DNA of 52,156 nt. Source: Candidatus Aminicenantes bacterium UBA647. Lineage in GTDB: Bacteria; Acidobacteriota; Aminicenantia; UBA2199. A program made the translations under genes and the position numbers. This document shows positions 16,610 through 24,756 of this stretch, one piece after another; within the stretch, counting starts at the first letter, position 1; each line of letters starts with the position of its first letter. Under the pieces are notes generated by a model that worked only from the letters and a program-made list of their open reading frames with translations, searched no databases and had not been told where the DNA came from. Where the stretch lies: positions 1 to 52,156 of the forward strand of contig DBOL01000080.1 of assembly GCA_002299555.1 (NCBI GenBank), written 5' to 3'.

Positions 16610-17606
16610 TGTGGAGCTCCCAGACCTCTTCATCATCATTTTCAATTAATATATAAAAGGTTTTATTGAAGATATCATATTCGGGTAGATAGTCCATACC
16701 ATAAAGTTCAGGATAGGGAACGTAAACTCTTTTTATCTCTTTTCCCTTCAAGTCGAGTATTATGCACTCTGTTTTTTTGTCCTTCTTTTTAAAGGTTATA
16801 ACATGTATACGGTCATCTGTAACACGAACATCCTGGATCGCAGGATAGTGATCCTTAAATTTTATTCTCTGTTTGAAGAAATCGTAGAATTGCTTGAAAT
16901 TAGGGTTGGTTTTGAAGTTATGGAAAGTTTTATCTTTATATTCTCCGGTAACTTTCATCTTCTCATAATCTTTCTTAATAGTATAAAGTGACTTCCCCTC
17001 CAATGACATTACATCTATCACAAAGCCCTCTTTGCCTCTTACGAGATATAACTTGTTTTTATATGGTTCATAAGTAAAATTATTCATGGGATAGTTGAAA
17101 GAGGCATTAGGGCCGACACTTACATCGGATTTATAGAGTTCTTTAATCTTTTCCAGTTTAGAATTATGGAGATTTATAGTCAATACGGTTTGCTGGTCGT
17201 TATTTACAGATGACCCCGTAGCAACATACTGATCCCGAAAAGGGCGGAAGACGGCGAATGGAGGAGTCCTCTTCTCTTTTATGAATTCACCTTCAGGAGT
17301 GAAATATGATATTTTTGAATCGCTGCTGACAAAAATATTGTTCTTATGAAAGTATGCGATCATTGGCACACCGAAAGCAGATACTTTGAACTCTCTCGGC
17401 CCTTCTCCTGCTTGTCCGAATTTTTTCACAAGGGAAAAATCCTTCATTGAGTAAACAAAGATCGATGGCCCCTCAGTTATCAGAAGATAATCTTTATTGA
17501 TTGATAACATCTGCGGTTTTGATATTTCTTCGAAAGTAGTTACAACTTCCCCAAATGCAAAAAATGATATTAAAATAAACAAAATAATGAAATATATAAT
17601 CCTCAT
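16596..17606 (-). CDS. Exported six-bladed beta-propeller-like protein
   Basis: 336 residues from the ATG at 17606, which has AAGGAG upstream and starts a signal peptide (IIYFIILFILISFFAFG). A longer in-frame start at 17732 would put about 42 charged residues before that signal and is rejected. The body holds repeated blades: GQAGEGPREFKV, FTPEGEFIKE and LDLKGKEIKRVYVP are typical of the six-bladed (BF/TolB-like, NHL-like) propellers found in Bacteroidota and relatives. No enzymatic residues are recognised. It lies about 120 bases downstream of the NrfD-like gene on the same strand and could be the last gene of that unit; a link to electron transfer is not shown. Confidence 0.65.
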   Translation of the reverse strand: MRIIYFIILFILISFFAFGEVVTTFEEISKPQMLSINKDYLLITEGPSIFVYSMKDFSLVKKFGQAGEGPREFKVSAFGVPMIAYFHKNNIFVSSDSKISYFTPEGEFIKEKRTPPFAVFRPFRDQYVATGSSVNNDQQTVLTINLHNSKLEKIKELYKSDVSVGPNASFNYPMNNFTYEPYKNKLYLVRGKEGFVIDVMSLEGKSLYTIKKDYEKMKVTGEYKDKTFHNFKTNPNFKQFYDFFKQRIKFKDHYPAIQDVRVTDDRIHVITFKKKDKKTECIILDLKGKEIKRVYVPYPELYGMDYLPEYDIFNKTFYILIENDDEEVWELHTIGL

Positions 17607-17728
17607 ACTATTCTCCTTTTTATTTTCATAACTAATATATATGAAGTAATCACAGATACCATCTCTTTTTCGGTGAATGCCCTTCTTTTTTCGGTAAACG
17701 GATGATAACTCCGGTTTCCCGGATATTT

Positions 17729-18967
17729 TCAACTATTCTGATCAGTACCGGTTTCAGCTTTTATACTATTGATATTCAGGTTCTCGAAAATTATTTCAAC
17801 GGCTATCTTTGACAAAAATGTGAAAAGGAGAAACCCGAGTGAGAAAATCATCACTGAAGTTCTTATCTCTATCATTGATGGCTTGTAAATATGAAGCTGC
17901 CCCAGAGAGTCCGGAGAAAATCCGGGGATGATCAGAGCGATCCCTTTCTCAATATATACTCCTATAAAGATCAGAATTGCACCGATGTTAAGAGTTATGA
18001 CATTCATTCTGGTCTTTGGTATCAGGAATAGCACGAATGCAACAATACTAAAAATTATAGAGGCCCAAGCATATATTACCAGATCAGTATGTCCCTTAAC
18101 TCCGAGGAACAAATATTTCAAATGAACAAGATGGTGTGTTCCCGAATAAACTTCTTTGAATATCTCGCTGAAAAACATGAACAGGTACAGGAACATGGAG
18201 TATGCCATCAATTCAGCTATTTTCTCAATTGCTTCCTGTTTTATATCAAATTTTGTTGTCTTTTTCAGTATCTGAAACAATATCAATAGAACTGCAGGAC
18301 CGGAGCAGAATGCTGACGCAATAAACTTCGGAGCGAGGAGAGCACTATTCCAGTATGGTCTTGCTGCAATTCCGTTAAATAGAAAGGCTGTGACTGTATG
18401 GATCGAAATAGCCATTGGGATAGATAAAAGTATAAGCTTATCAAAGATTTTTTTATTATAATCCTTTTTGATGAAGTGCATATACAACAGATAGGTGACA
18501 ATAAATAAGTTCAATAAAAAATAGAGTGATAGGACTATAGAATCCCATGCCAGAAGTGAGTCGGGGAAATTTAAAAGTCCTATGAACGGGATCATATGCC
18601 AGAGCCGGAAAGGGCCTCCCATATCTACAATTACAAAACCGAGGGCCATGATCACAGCACTTACTGCAAGTATTTCTCCGAATATTGTTATCTCTTTAAT
18701 GGGTTTCCAATGATAAATGTATGCCGGAATTACAAGGAGTATCGCTGCAGCTGCAACACCTACAAGAAAAGTAAAGTTACCGATGTAGAATCCCCAGGAT
18801 ATTGAGTCATTCATATTTGTAACAGCCAGGCCACTCTTTAATTGTTCAAAATATCCGAGGCCTCCCCATACGATAAGAAGAAACAAAGAGGATATCCATG
18901 CATAATAATATTTATTCCCTTTCAAGATTACTTTAGAAGATTCTTTTATAAAATTAATAAATTTCAT
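17729..18967 (-). CDS. NrfD/PsrC-like quinol-interacting membrane subunit
   Basis: 412 residues, nearly all membrane-spanning, with about nine or ten helices. The start at 18967 is chosen because GAGGTGG lies directly upstream; the in-frame ATG at 18979 overlaps that site. The pattern (SWGFYIGNFTFLVGVAAAAILLVIPAYIYH, then DMGGPFRLWHMI and WDSIVLSLYFLLN) matches NrfD/PolyS reductase membrane subunits. These exchange electrons between menaquinol and a periplasmic Fe-S protein. The Fe-S and tetraheme genes directly upstream complete a cytochrome c / FeS / NrfD module. No molybdopterin or nitrite reductase subunit is encoded nearby, so the final acceptor is not defined. Confidence 0.88.
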   Translation of the reverse strand: MKFINFIKESSKVILKGNKYYYAWISSLFLLIVWGGLGYFEQLKSGLAVTNMNDSISWGFYIGNFTFLVGVAAAAILLVIPAYIYHWKPIKEITIFGEILAVSAVIMALGFVIVDMGGPFRLWHMIPFIGLLNFPDSLLAWDSIVLSLYFLLNLFIVTYLLYMHFIKKDYNKKIFDKLILLSIPMAISIHTVTAFLFNGIAARPYWNSALLAPKFIASAFCSGPAVLLILFQILKKTTKFDIKQEAIEKIAELMAYSMFLYLFMFFSEIFKEVYSGTHHLVHLKYLFLGVKGHTDLVIYAWASIIFSIVAFVLFLIPKTRMNVITLNIGAILIFIGVYIEKGIALIIPGFSPDSLGQLHIYKPSMIEIRTSVMIFSLGFLLFTFLSKIAVEIIFENLNINSIKAETGTDQNS

Positions 18968-18979
18968 TTTCCACCTCAT

Positions 18980-19882
18980 TTAATAAAAGTAATAGAACTT
19001 AGGCTGTGTATTAAGTTCTTCTTTCAGGACCAGCACCCTTTTATGTTTCAGGATATATCTGATCTCGCTATCCGGATCGAGGAGGTTCCCGAACTTCCTT
19101 GCTCCGACAGGACATATTTCAACACAGGAAGGATAAAGACCTTCACGAACCCTCTGGACACAAAAGGTGCATTTTTCAACTACACCTTTTGGCCTTGGCC
19201 TGTTCCCATAGTAGTGGGTTTCAGGGTTGATTTCATCTTTGGGTACATTCGGTTCAGCCCAGTTAAAATGCCTGGCTCCGTAAGGACAGGCAGCCATACA
19301 AAATCTGCATCCGATACACCAGTTGTAATCAACTACAACGATTCCGTCCTTCTCCTTCCATGTCGCCCCGACAGGACACACCTTGGTACAAGGCGGATTC
19401 TCACATTGCTGACATGCTACCGGGAAATAGAAATGATCATCATCCGGAACAAGTTCACGCTCATAGTCAGCATGGGAATGAAAAAGGTCAACACCCTTAT
19501 CTTTAGCCATCTCCAGTACTGTTATCCAATGGATCTGAGGATCTCTTGACTGGTTGTTCTCTTCAACACAGGCGTATACACATTTCCTGCATCCTATACA
19601 CCTGGAAATATCAAGTCCGTACCCGAATAAAGTATCATCGATCGGGTCTTTGCCGGACACAGAAAATTTTTTTCCATATTTTTCAGTATATTTTTTTTCA
19701 AGTCGTTTTATGATCTTGTTCTTGTCATCATCATCCAGAGTTTTGAAATTCTTCTGAAAAAATTCTTCCCATGATGAATCTGATCCACAAGCTGCAAGTG
19801 TAGCAAATGTTGATGCCAGAGCTGTTTTTTTCAGGAAGGTCCTTCTTGATTCTTTTTTTTCTATCGTTTTATTATCGCTCAT
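18980..19882 (-). CDS. Tat-exported 4x[4Fe-4S] ferredoxin subunit (NrfC/DsrO/HybA type)
   Basis: 300 residues from the ATG at 19882, six bases after AGGAG; the in-frame ATG at 19888 abuts that site. A twin-arginine signal (SRRTFLKK) is followed by LAAC (Cys32), suggesting a Tat-exported lipoprotein. Four cysteine sets are seen: CIGCRKCVYAC, CQQCENPPCTKVC, CIGCRFCMAAC and CTFC...CVEIC, enough for four cubane clusters wired as in NrfC, DsrO or HybA. It would pass electrons between the NrfD-like membrane subunit, 12 bases downstream, and the tetraheme cytochrome encoded upstream. The order of the three genes suggests one transcript. Confidence 0.92.
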   Translation of the reverse strand: MSDNKTIEKKESRRTFLKKTALASTFATLAACGSDSSWEEFFQKNFKTLDDDDKNKIIKRLEKKYTEKYGKKFSVSGKDPIDDTLFGYGLDISRCIGCRKCVYACVEENNQSRDPQIHWITVLEMAKDKGVDLFHSHADYERELVPDDDHFYFPVACQQCENPPCTKVCPVGATWKEKDGIVVVDYNWCIGCRFCMAACPYGARHFNWAEPNVPKDEINPETHYYGNRPRPKGVVEKCTFCVQRVREGLYPSCVEICPVGARKFGNLLDPDSEIRYILKHKRVLVLKEELNTQPKFYYFY

Positions 19883-19884
19883 GT

Positions 19885-20409
19885 TCATCTCCTTCCTTTC
19901 ATTGGATCGTCCGGTGCCGGTTCCGGTTTCATCTTCTTATATTTCGGTGAATGCGGATTGTGACAATGTGCGCATAATAGATACGTCTTCTTCCCATTCC
20001 AGTATCCTGTTCTTTTGCCATGAACACCATTCTTCCACTCCCTTAATTTTGGTCCGTGACATTGCCCGCACAATTTATATGACTCAGTGAAATCTATAAG
20101 TTTCCCGTTTGCAAGATGAAGTTTATCTCTATTTTTAAGATCATGGCAGTCCAGACACCATCTGTTATTTTCATCATGTTTCAATATAATATCATCATGC
20201 ATTTCCTCCAGCACTCTTCTCTCTGGATTCGGTTCCATATCAGAATGACATTCGGAACATGGGAATATATCTTCACTGAAAGGGGGAGGGGGGACCTGAA
20301 TGAGTGTTTCTTTTTTTTCATTATCCCCGAAGATTGTATTCGGGATTATTAGTAGAATGAAAATCAAGGCCATGAAAAATATGTAAATGTTTTTTTGAAT
20401 AGTTGCCAT
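19885..20409 (-). CDS. Periplasmic tetraheme c-type cytochrome
   Basis: 174 residues with a signal peptide ending near TIFG (about 28). Four CXXCH heme sites are visible: CSECH, CLDCH, CGQCH and CAHCH. The protein ends in a Pro/Lys-rich tail. It is the first gene of the cytochrome / FeS / NrfD module; the next gene starts 2 bases after its stop. Its place matches NrfB-like or Act/Qrc-type small cytochromes that pass electrons between the module and a soluble partner. The closest family cannot be decided by eye. The 165-base gap upstream separates it from ccsA and should contain its promoter. Confidence 0.9.
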   Translation of the reverse strand: MATIQKNIYIFFMALIFILLIIPNTIFGDNEKKETLIQVPPPPFSEDIFPCSECHSDMEPNPERRVLEEMHDDIILKHDENNRWCLDCHDLKNRDKLHLANGKLIDFTESYKLCGQCHGPKLREWKNGVHGKRTGYWNGKKTYLLCAHCHNPHSPKYKKMKPEPAPDDPMKGRR

Positions 20410-20574
20410 TTTAGTTCCTTTTAATTTAAATTAACAATTCGATAATATAATCATCAGAAAAAAAATGAAAGATTTAATGCCAAATTTCTGATAGTTTATT
20501 ACAATATTTTACTTTTTACTTAGTATAAAGTAGAAACCCTCAACCGACAGACAATTTCTCTTAGAGTATTATTT

Positions 20575-22386
20575 TTATTTTTTAGAAGTTAAATATATAT
20601 AGGAACCAGCCATGAACAATAGTTCAATAAAAATATAGATCATCAGAATTGAAGCAACGTTAGATGAAAATCCATAGTTATGGAGGCCCACACCAAGTAA
20701 ATTTACACCGAACCAGGCAAGCACTACAGTGATAATCCCAATAATTGACCCTATTGCGAATCCGAGTTCTTTGATCATTTTTCCCAGTTTTCCATGGAAC
20801 ATGATCGCTGACCATAAAATTATCAGTAATGCTCCATTCTCTTTCGGGTCCCAGCCCCAGAATCTTCCCCACGATTGATCAGCCCATATTCCACCGAGTA
20901 CTGTTCCGACAAATGTAAATATAAGACCAAATGCTTGTGTGGCATATATTGATTGGTAAGTGTCTTTAAGTGTCTCCTTTCTTTTATCTTTTTTGAACAT
21001 AGCCTGGAGTATATACAAGTGTCCCAGGACACCGGAGATAACAACTCCTCCATATCCAATTGTTATTGTTATGACATGGGTTGCCAGCCAGAAATTTGAG
21101 TCTAGCACAGCAACCAGCATCCCCATCGTATCACCCTCAAGCGCATATCTGCCTGAAATGATAAGAAGGATCAGTCCTGAAAGACTTCCGGTAAGTATTC
21201 CAATGTTTTTCTTCTTGAATAATTCAAGAGCTAACCCAAGCAATGCTGTTATCCATGCAGCAAACACAAATGTTTCAAAGAGGTTAGTAACAGGTGGTCT
21301 GTTCCGGATTATCATTCTTGCGATCAGTCCATAGGAGTGAGGAAGAAGACCGAGGATCAGCAGGAAAAAACTTGAATAATAAAATAATTTTCTGAACTTA
21401 ATATATGAGAGGAGAAGAAAGAGGAGAGAGAATCCATAGAAGAATGCTGATTTGTAAAATGGATCTATCCTGTTATACATAATCTCCATATTTATTCTGC
21501 CTGAATCAGCTACATGTTTTGACTCTTGCATAACAAAGTTGCTGAACTCCTTAACATTGGAATCAAATCCGGACTGATCTCTATTACGGAAAGAAGAGAC
21601 CATGTTGTTGATCAGTAAAACAGACTCAGCGGGTGGTTCATCAAATTTGAATGATCTGTTTACAGAGTCCCACGGGCTTTCCCATTTTTCCTCACCTGAA
21701 CTCAGGTTAGGTAAAATATCTAATTGTTGATCCTGATAATAGCCTGACCATTGATCCATTTTATGTGAGATGTGAAGGATTTTTCTTTCAGATTCGGAGA
21801 GTGATTCAATTTCCTTCGCCTTTATTGCCTTAATATCTTTGATCTTTGAGAGGTAGTTAAGAAATGAATTATTTTCAAAATCAGTACTTGGGAAGCAAAA
21901 TTGGAAAGCACCGGCAAGTTTGTGATAAACATATATCTTGTTGTAGAGGACTATTATTTCACTCTCGACTATACTTCTTTTTGAGTTTTCTATTCTTGAA
22001 GCTGATATAGCAAGTTCCCGTAACTTAGAGATTTTATCAGATAATTGTCTGTAACTGTATCTTCCTCTCCCTTTCCCTGCATCTGATCCGATCGAACTCA
22101 GAACCTCAGGATTGTTTACAAGAAATACATTATCATCATAACTCTTATCCGGAGTGAAAAGGAGTCGTGCTAACCAATTTATTGCGGGGGTTCTTTCCAG
22201 TTTGCCCTTTCCTGATAGTTGTTTCAGTATATTTTGAGCAAAAGTGTCGATTGGTTTTTTCCTGCCATCTTCAAGGATAATAATCTTTTTAAATTCATCA
22301 AGCGATATAGAAGAATCAGATATCAAAGCAGAGGATACCAAAGTAAAAGCTATAATAAATATTAAGATCTTCAGATTGAATTTCAT
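20575..22386 (-). CDS. ccsA: Cytochrome c biogenesis protein CcsA (system II), long form
   Basis: 603 residues. A signal segment leads into a roughly 290-residue hydrophilic N-terminal region without known motifs. About eight membrane helices follow. The tryptophan-rich heme-handling WWD motif is clear (WADQSWGRFWGWDPKENGA, near residue 510). CcsA together with ResB/Ccs1 exports heme and attaches it to CXXCH cysteines on the periplasmic side. The resB gene lies one base upstream, so the two are translated together. The large N-terminal extension resembles long CcsA forms of epsilonproteobacteria, Bacteroidota and others. The window encodes four multiheme cytochromes that would need this machinery. 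AAGGGA precedes the start. Confidence 0.9.
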   Translation of the reverse strand: MKFNLKILIFIIAFTLVSSALISDSSISLDEFKKIIILEDGRKKPIDTFAQNILKQLSGKGKLERTPAINWLARLLFTPDKSYDDNVFLVNNPEVLSSIGSDAGKGRGRYSYRQLSDKISKLRELAISASRIENSKRSIVESEIIVLYNKIYVYHKLAGAFQFCFPSTDFENNSFLNYLSKIKDIKAIKAKEIESLSESERKILHISHKMDQWSGYYQDQQLDILPNLSSGEEKWESPWDSVNRSFKFDEPPAESVLLINNMVSSFRNRDQSGFDSNVKEFSNFVMQESKHVADSGRINMEIMYNRIDPFYKSAFFYGFSLLFLLLSYIKFRKLFYYSSFFLLILGLLPHSYGLIARMIIRNRPPVTNLFETFVFAAWITALLGLALELFKKKNIGILTGSLSGLILLIISGRYALEGDTMGMLVAVLDSNFWLATHVITITIGYGGVVISGVLGHLYILQAMFKKDKRKETLKDTYQSIYATQAFGLIFTFVGTVLGGIWADQSWGRFWGWDPKENGALLIILWSAIMFHGKLGKMIKELGFAIGSIIGIITVVLAWFGVNLLGVGLHNYGFSSNVASILMIYIFIELLFMAGSYIYLTSKK

Positions 22387-22387
22387 A

Positions 22388-23524
22388 TTAATTCCCTTTT
22401 TGTAATGAGCTGTCTTCTTTTTTTCTTCTGAAAAGCATGATAATAAAGTGGATCAGCATACCAATGAAAACAACGATACTTGAGATATATGGTAATAGCC
22501 TTCCTGAATTTTTAACTATTGCGAATATGGAGTATTCAACTCCGGCAGGAGTGATCTGGTAACGAGATTGGAAAAATGTATATTCTTTATATCTGAGAGG
22601 TTTGTTCATTGAAATTATAACCTCTCTTTTAAGATCATCATGCCTGATCTCAACTGTGCTCTCATAACTTTTTACAATCTCTGAACCGGGATATTTTTTT
22701 ATTCTGAAATCAAGTAGTCCTAGTTCCAGTGGTAATTTTTTCCGTAATTTTCTTAGTAAGAAATTATAAATATCTCCTTTAATTTCTGCGGAGGTATGAA
22801 TATTTTCACCACCATAAAGTAATATGTCTTTCTTCAGATCTTCGGAGAAAAGCACAAGGCCGGGAATATTTGCTTCTGGTTCAGGATCAGTATTTTTCTT
22901 ATCAATTGAAACAATACCAGAAGCGTTTAACATATCAGCACTTACAGACCTTTCCCTGTCCCTGAATGCAGAGGCATTCCGGAATGCTTCTTTTACTCTT
23001 ATTGATATCGGGAAGTCAGGGAAATTGATCTTCTCATCTTTATCAAGGTCATTAAAACTGATACTTGAAAAATGTCTGATGCCCTGAACATCTTTCCATA
23101 CCGAAAGCTCCCAGGCATGATAAGAGTTAGACCAGGAGCTCTTTTCTCCCTCCTTTAGCATTAGAACGCTTTCTTGAGAGAAAAGGAATGTGAAGAAGCC
23201 TCCTATCAAAAGAATTAGTATACCGAGGTGAGTAAGTAGATTGCCAATATTCTTAAGTCTTAAACCTATCCTGAATATCATTGAGCTGATCAGGTTGAGA
23301 AAAAGGACAGATAGAACAAGTGCTGCTCCTGGAAGCGGGATAAATCCGCCAGCCAGGAAGAACCAGGATGTAAAAAACTTCGCTTTTGCAGCATAGAGTC
23401 CGTTATCAGCCTGATAAATTGTTCCCCAAGTGGTCAATATTGCCAGGAGTATTAGGCAGGCAACAGTGAGTTTAAGTGAATAACTGAACTTGATAATAGT
23501 TTGTTTTTTCAGATCGTTTAACAT
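22388..23524 (-). CDS. resB: ResB-like cytochrome c biogenesis protein
   Basis: 378 residues. Three N-terminal membrane helices (about 14-35, 62-82, 93-112) are followed by a periplasmic domain and one C-terminal helix (about 340-362), the ResB/Ccs1 topology. The segment NLLTHLGILILLIGG places a His inside a helix, as in ResB proteins that ligate heme. It works with CcsA, whose start codon follows after one base. Its own ATG overlaps the stop of the upstream lipoprotein gene by one base, so lipoprotein, resB and ccsA form a tight operon. Confidence 0.88.
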   Translation of the reverse strand: MLNDLKKQTIIKFSYSLKLTVACLILLAILTTWGTIYQADNGLYAAKAKFFTSWFFLAGGFIPLPGAALVLSVLFLNLISSMIFRIGLRLKNIGNLLTHLGILILLIGGFFTFLFSQESVLMLKEGEKSSWSNSYHAWELSVWKDVQGIRHFSSISFNDLDKDEKINFPDFPISIRVKEAFRNASAFRDRERSVSADMLNASGIVSIDKKNTDPEPEANIPGLVLFSEDLKKDILLYGGENIHTSAEIKGDIYNFLLRKLRKKLPLELGLLDFRIKKYPGSEIVKSYESTVEIRHDDLKREVIISMNKPLRYKEYTFFQSRYQITPAGVEYSIFAIVKNSGRLLPYISSIVVFIGMLIHFIIMLFRRKKEDSSLQKGN

Positions 23525-24132
23525 TATTCTCCTGATTCTATTGATTTCGATAGCTTGAAAATTTTATCAATATTCTTCCTTACAACTTCTTTGTCGCCAT
23601 TAAGCTTAACAAAAAGTGTTTTCCCAGGAAAATTGATGATTGAAACTGCGATAGAAAGATCAAACTCTTTACCGGTTACATCTGTAAAGTCAATAAAAAT
23701 GCCATCGTTATTACTTCTTGTTTTAAATTTCTTCTGCTTTGAAATGAAATTATCCACTTCACTTTCAGAAAGTTCTTTCTCTGCAATACTTGCAAGCCAC
23801 ATTTGAACATTGGCTTTTAGTCCACCTGCATCTCCTGAAAGTGGAATTATAGTACATATTGCTTCTTTATCGCCAGCTTTGATAGAGTAGGTGGCCAGTC
23901 TGAGTTTGGATTCTGTTTTTATACTTATCCAGCCTTCCGGAGTATCCCATTTGATGTTAGTTTCGGTAGCACCCGGGACATTCATCCCATGGCCATGGGA
24001 ATCAACAACAGGCTTCTTATCTGTTATCTCTTCTTTGAAAGAGCGGACTTCATCTTTCTTACTGCAGGATATAGAAAAAATTGAAAATATAATAATTAGT
24101 AAAATAACCGGTAAAGAGTATTTTGATCTCAT
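23524..24132 (-). CDS. Lipoprotein of the ccs operon
   Basis: 202 residues with a signal peptide and lipobox ending SISC (about Cys23). The domain contains TPEGW (near 66-70), RLATYSI and PLSGDAGGLKANVQMWL, a pattern I recall from uncharacterised lipoproteins of Planctomycetes and related groups. No catalytic residues are evident. A His/Gly-rich stretch (DSHGHGMN) follows the signal and could bind metal, which is speculation. Its stop overlaps the resB start, so it is probably co-expressed with the cytochrome maturation proteins. It may aid heme attachment or respond to the same signals. Confidence 0.7.
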   Translation of the reverse strand: MRSKYSLPVILLIIIFSIFSISCSKKDEVRSFKEEITDKKPVVDSHGHGMNVPGATETNIKWDTPEGWISIKTESKLRLATYSIKAGDKEAICTIIPLSGDAGGLKANVQMWLASIAEKELSESEVDNFISKQKKFKTRSNNDGIFIDFTDVTGKEFDLSIAVSIINFPGKTLFVKLNGDKEVVRKNIDKIFKLSKSIESGE

Positions 24133-24146
24133 TTAATTGCCTTTTT

Positions 24147-24632
24147 TTACTTTCTGTAAACGTGGTCTATCTTTTTAAAATATTCTTCCTTGTTAAAAGG
24201 TTTTGCTGTATCACTCTTTTTAGGGTCATGACAGGCTACACATAACTTTTCATCAGGAACAATGAGTCCGGCAGCTATTGATTTTGCCTTATCTTTCATG
24301 ATACTCATTTTCTTGTAATCTGATCCCGGGCCATGGCAGGATTCGCAGCCAACACCTTCAAATTTTACATTGTTTGGATCGCCAATCTTGTATCCGCCTT
24401 TGTTAAATGCAGTTGTATGGCATTCAAGACATGCCGGATCTTTCTCTTTTCCTTCTTTTTTCAGTGTTTCAAAAGCTTTTGAATGAGCTCTTTCCATCCA
24501 TTTTTCAAATACATTTCCCTTCTTATCACCTTTGTGACACATTTTACATTTTTTGGAGCCAACGTAATCTGCTGATGTCATCAGTGAGAACAGGAATAAA
24601 ATCGCCACTAAAACCAATAAAGTCTTTTTCAT
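24147..24632 (-). CDS. Periplasmic tetraheme cytochrome (c554-like)
   Basis: 161 residues with a signal peptide (about 1-21) followed by DYVGSKKCKMCH. Four heme sites are visible: CKMCH, CLECH, CESCH and CVACH. The order (YVGSxxCxxCH, WxxxxHSKAFETL, CLECHTTAF, GVGCESCHGPGSDY) is the pattern of the cytochrome c554/c-prime superfamily. It would carry electrons in the periplasm. A clear promoter lies upstream and the ccs operon follows 14 bases downstream, so this gene probably leads the transcript cytochrome / lipoprotein / resB / ccsA. GGAG precedes the ATG. Confidence 0.92.
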   Translation of the reverse strand: MKKTLLVLVAILFLFSLMTSADYVGSKKCKMCHKGDKKGNVFEKWMERAHSKAFETLKKEGKEKDPACLECHTTAFNKGGYKIGDPNNVKFEGVGCESCHGPGSDYKKMSIMKDKAKSIAAGLIVPDEKLCVACHDPKKSDTAKPFNKEEYFKKIDHVYRK

Positions 24633-24667
24633 CTTTTCTCCTTTAACAAATATTTAAACCGGATTAT

Positions 24668-24696
24668 TTTATAATTTATATAAAGACAATTGTCAA
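24668..24696 (-). promoter_or_regulatory. Promoter of the c554-like cytochrome and ccs operon
   Basis: On the minus strand: TTGACA (24696-24691), 17 bases, TATAAA (24673-24668). The -35 is a perfect consensus. The mRNA would have a leader of roughly 30 bases with AAAGGAG before the ATG at 24632. Confidence 0.6.
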
Positions 24697-24756
24697 TAGT
24701 TCTTTTTTATTGGTAGTAAATAATAATTAAAACGTTAATTAATTGTCTAAATTTAA

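Noticed and set aside
18842..19549. A 235-codon plus-strand open frame opposite the FeS and NrfD-like genes
   Set aside because: It is antisense to genes with clear cysteine-cluster and membrane signatures, has no ribosome-binding site and encodes no recognisable domain.
17729..20409. Calling the module a nitrite reductase complex (Nrf)
   Set aside because: No NrfA-type catalytic cytochrome with a CXXCK site is encoded in the window.
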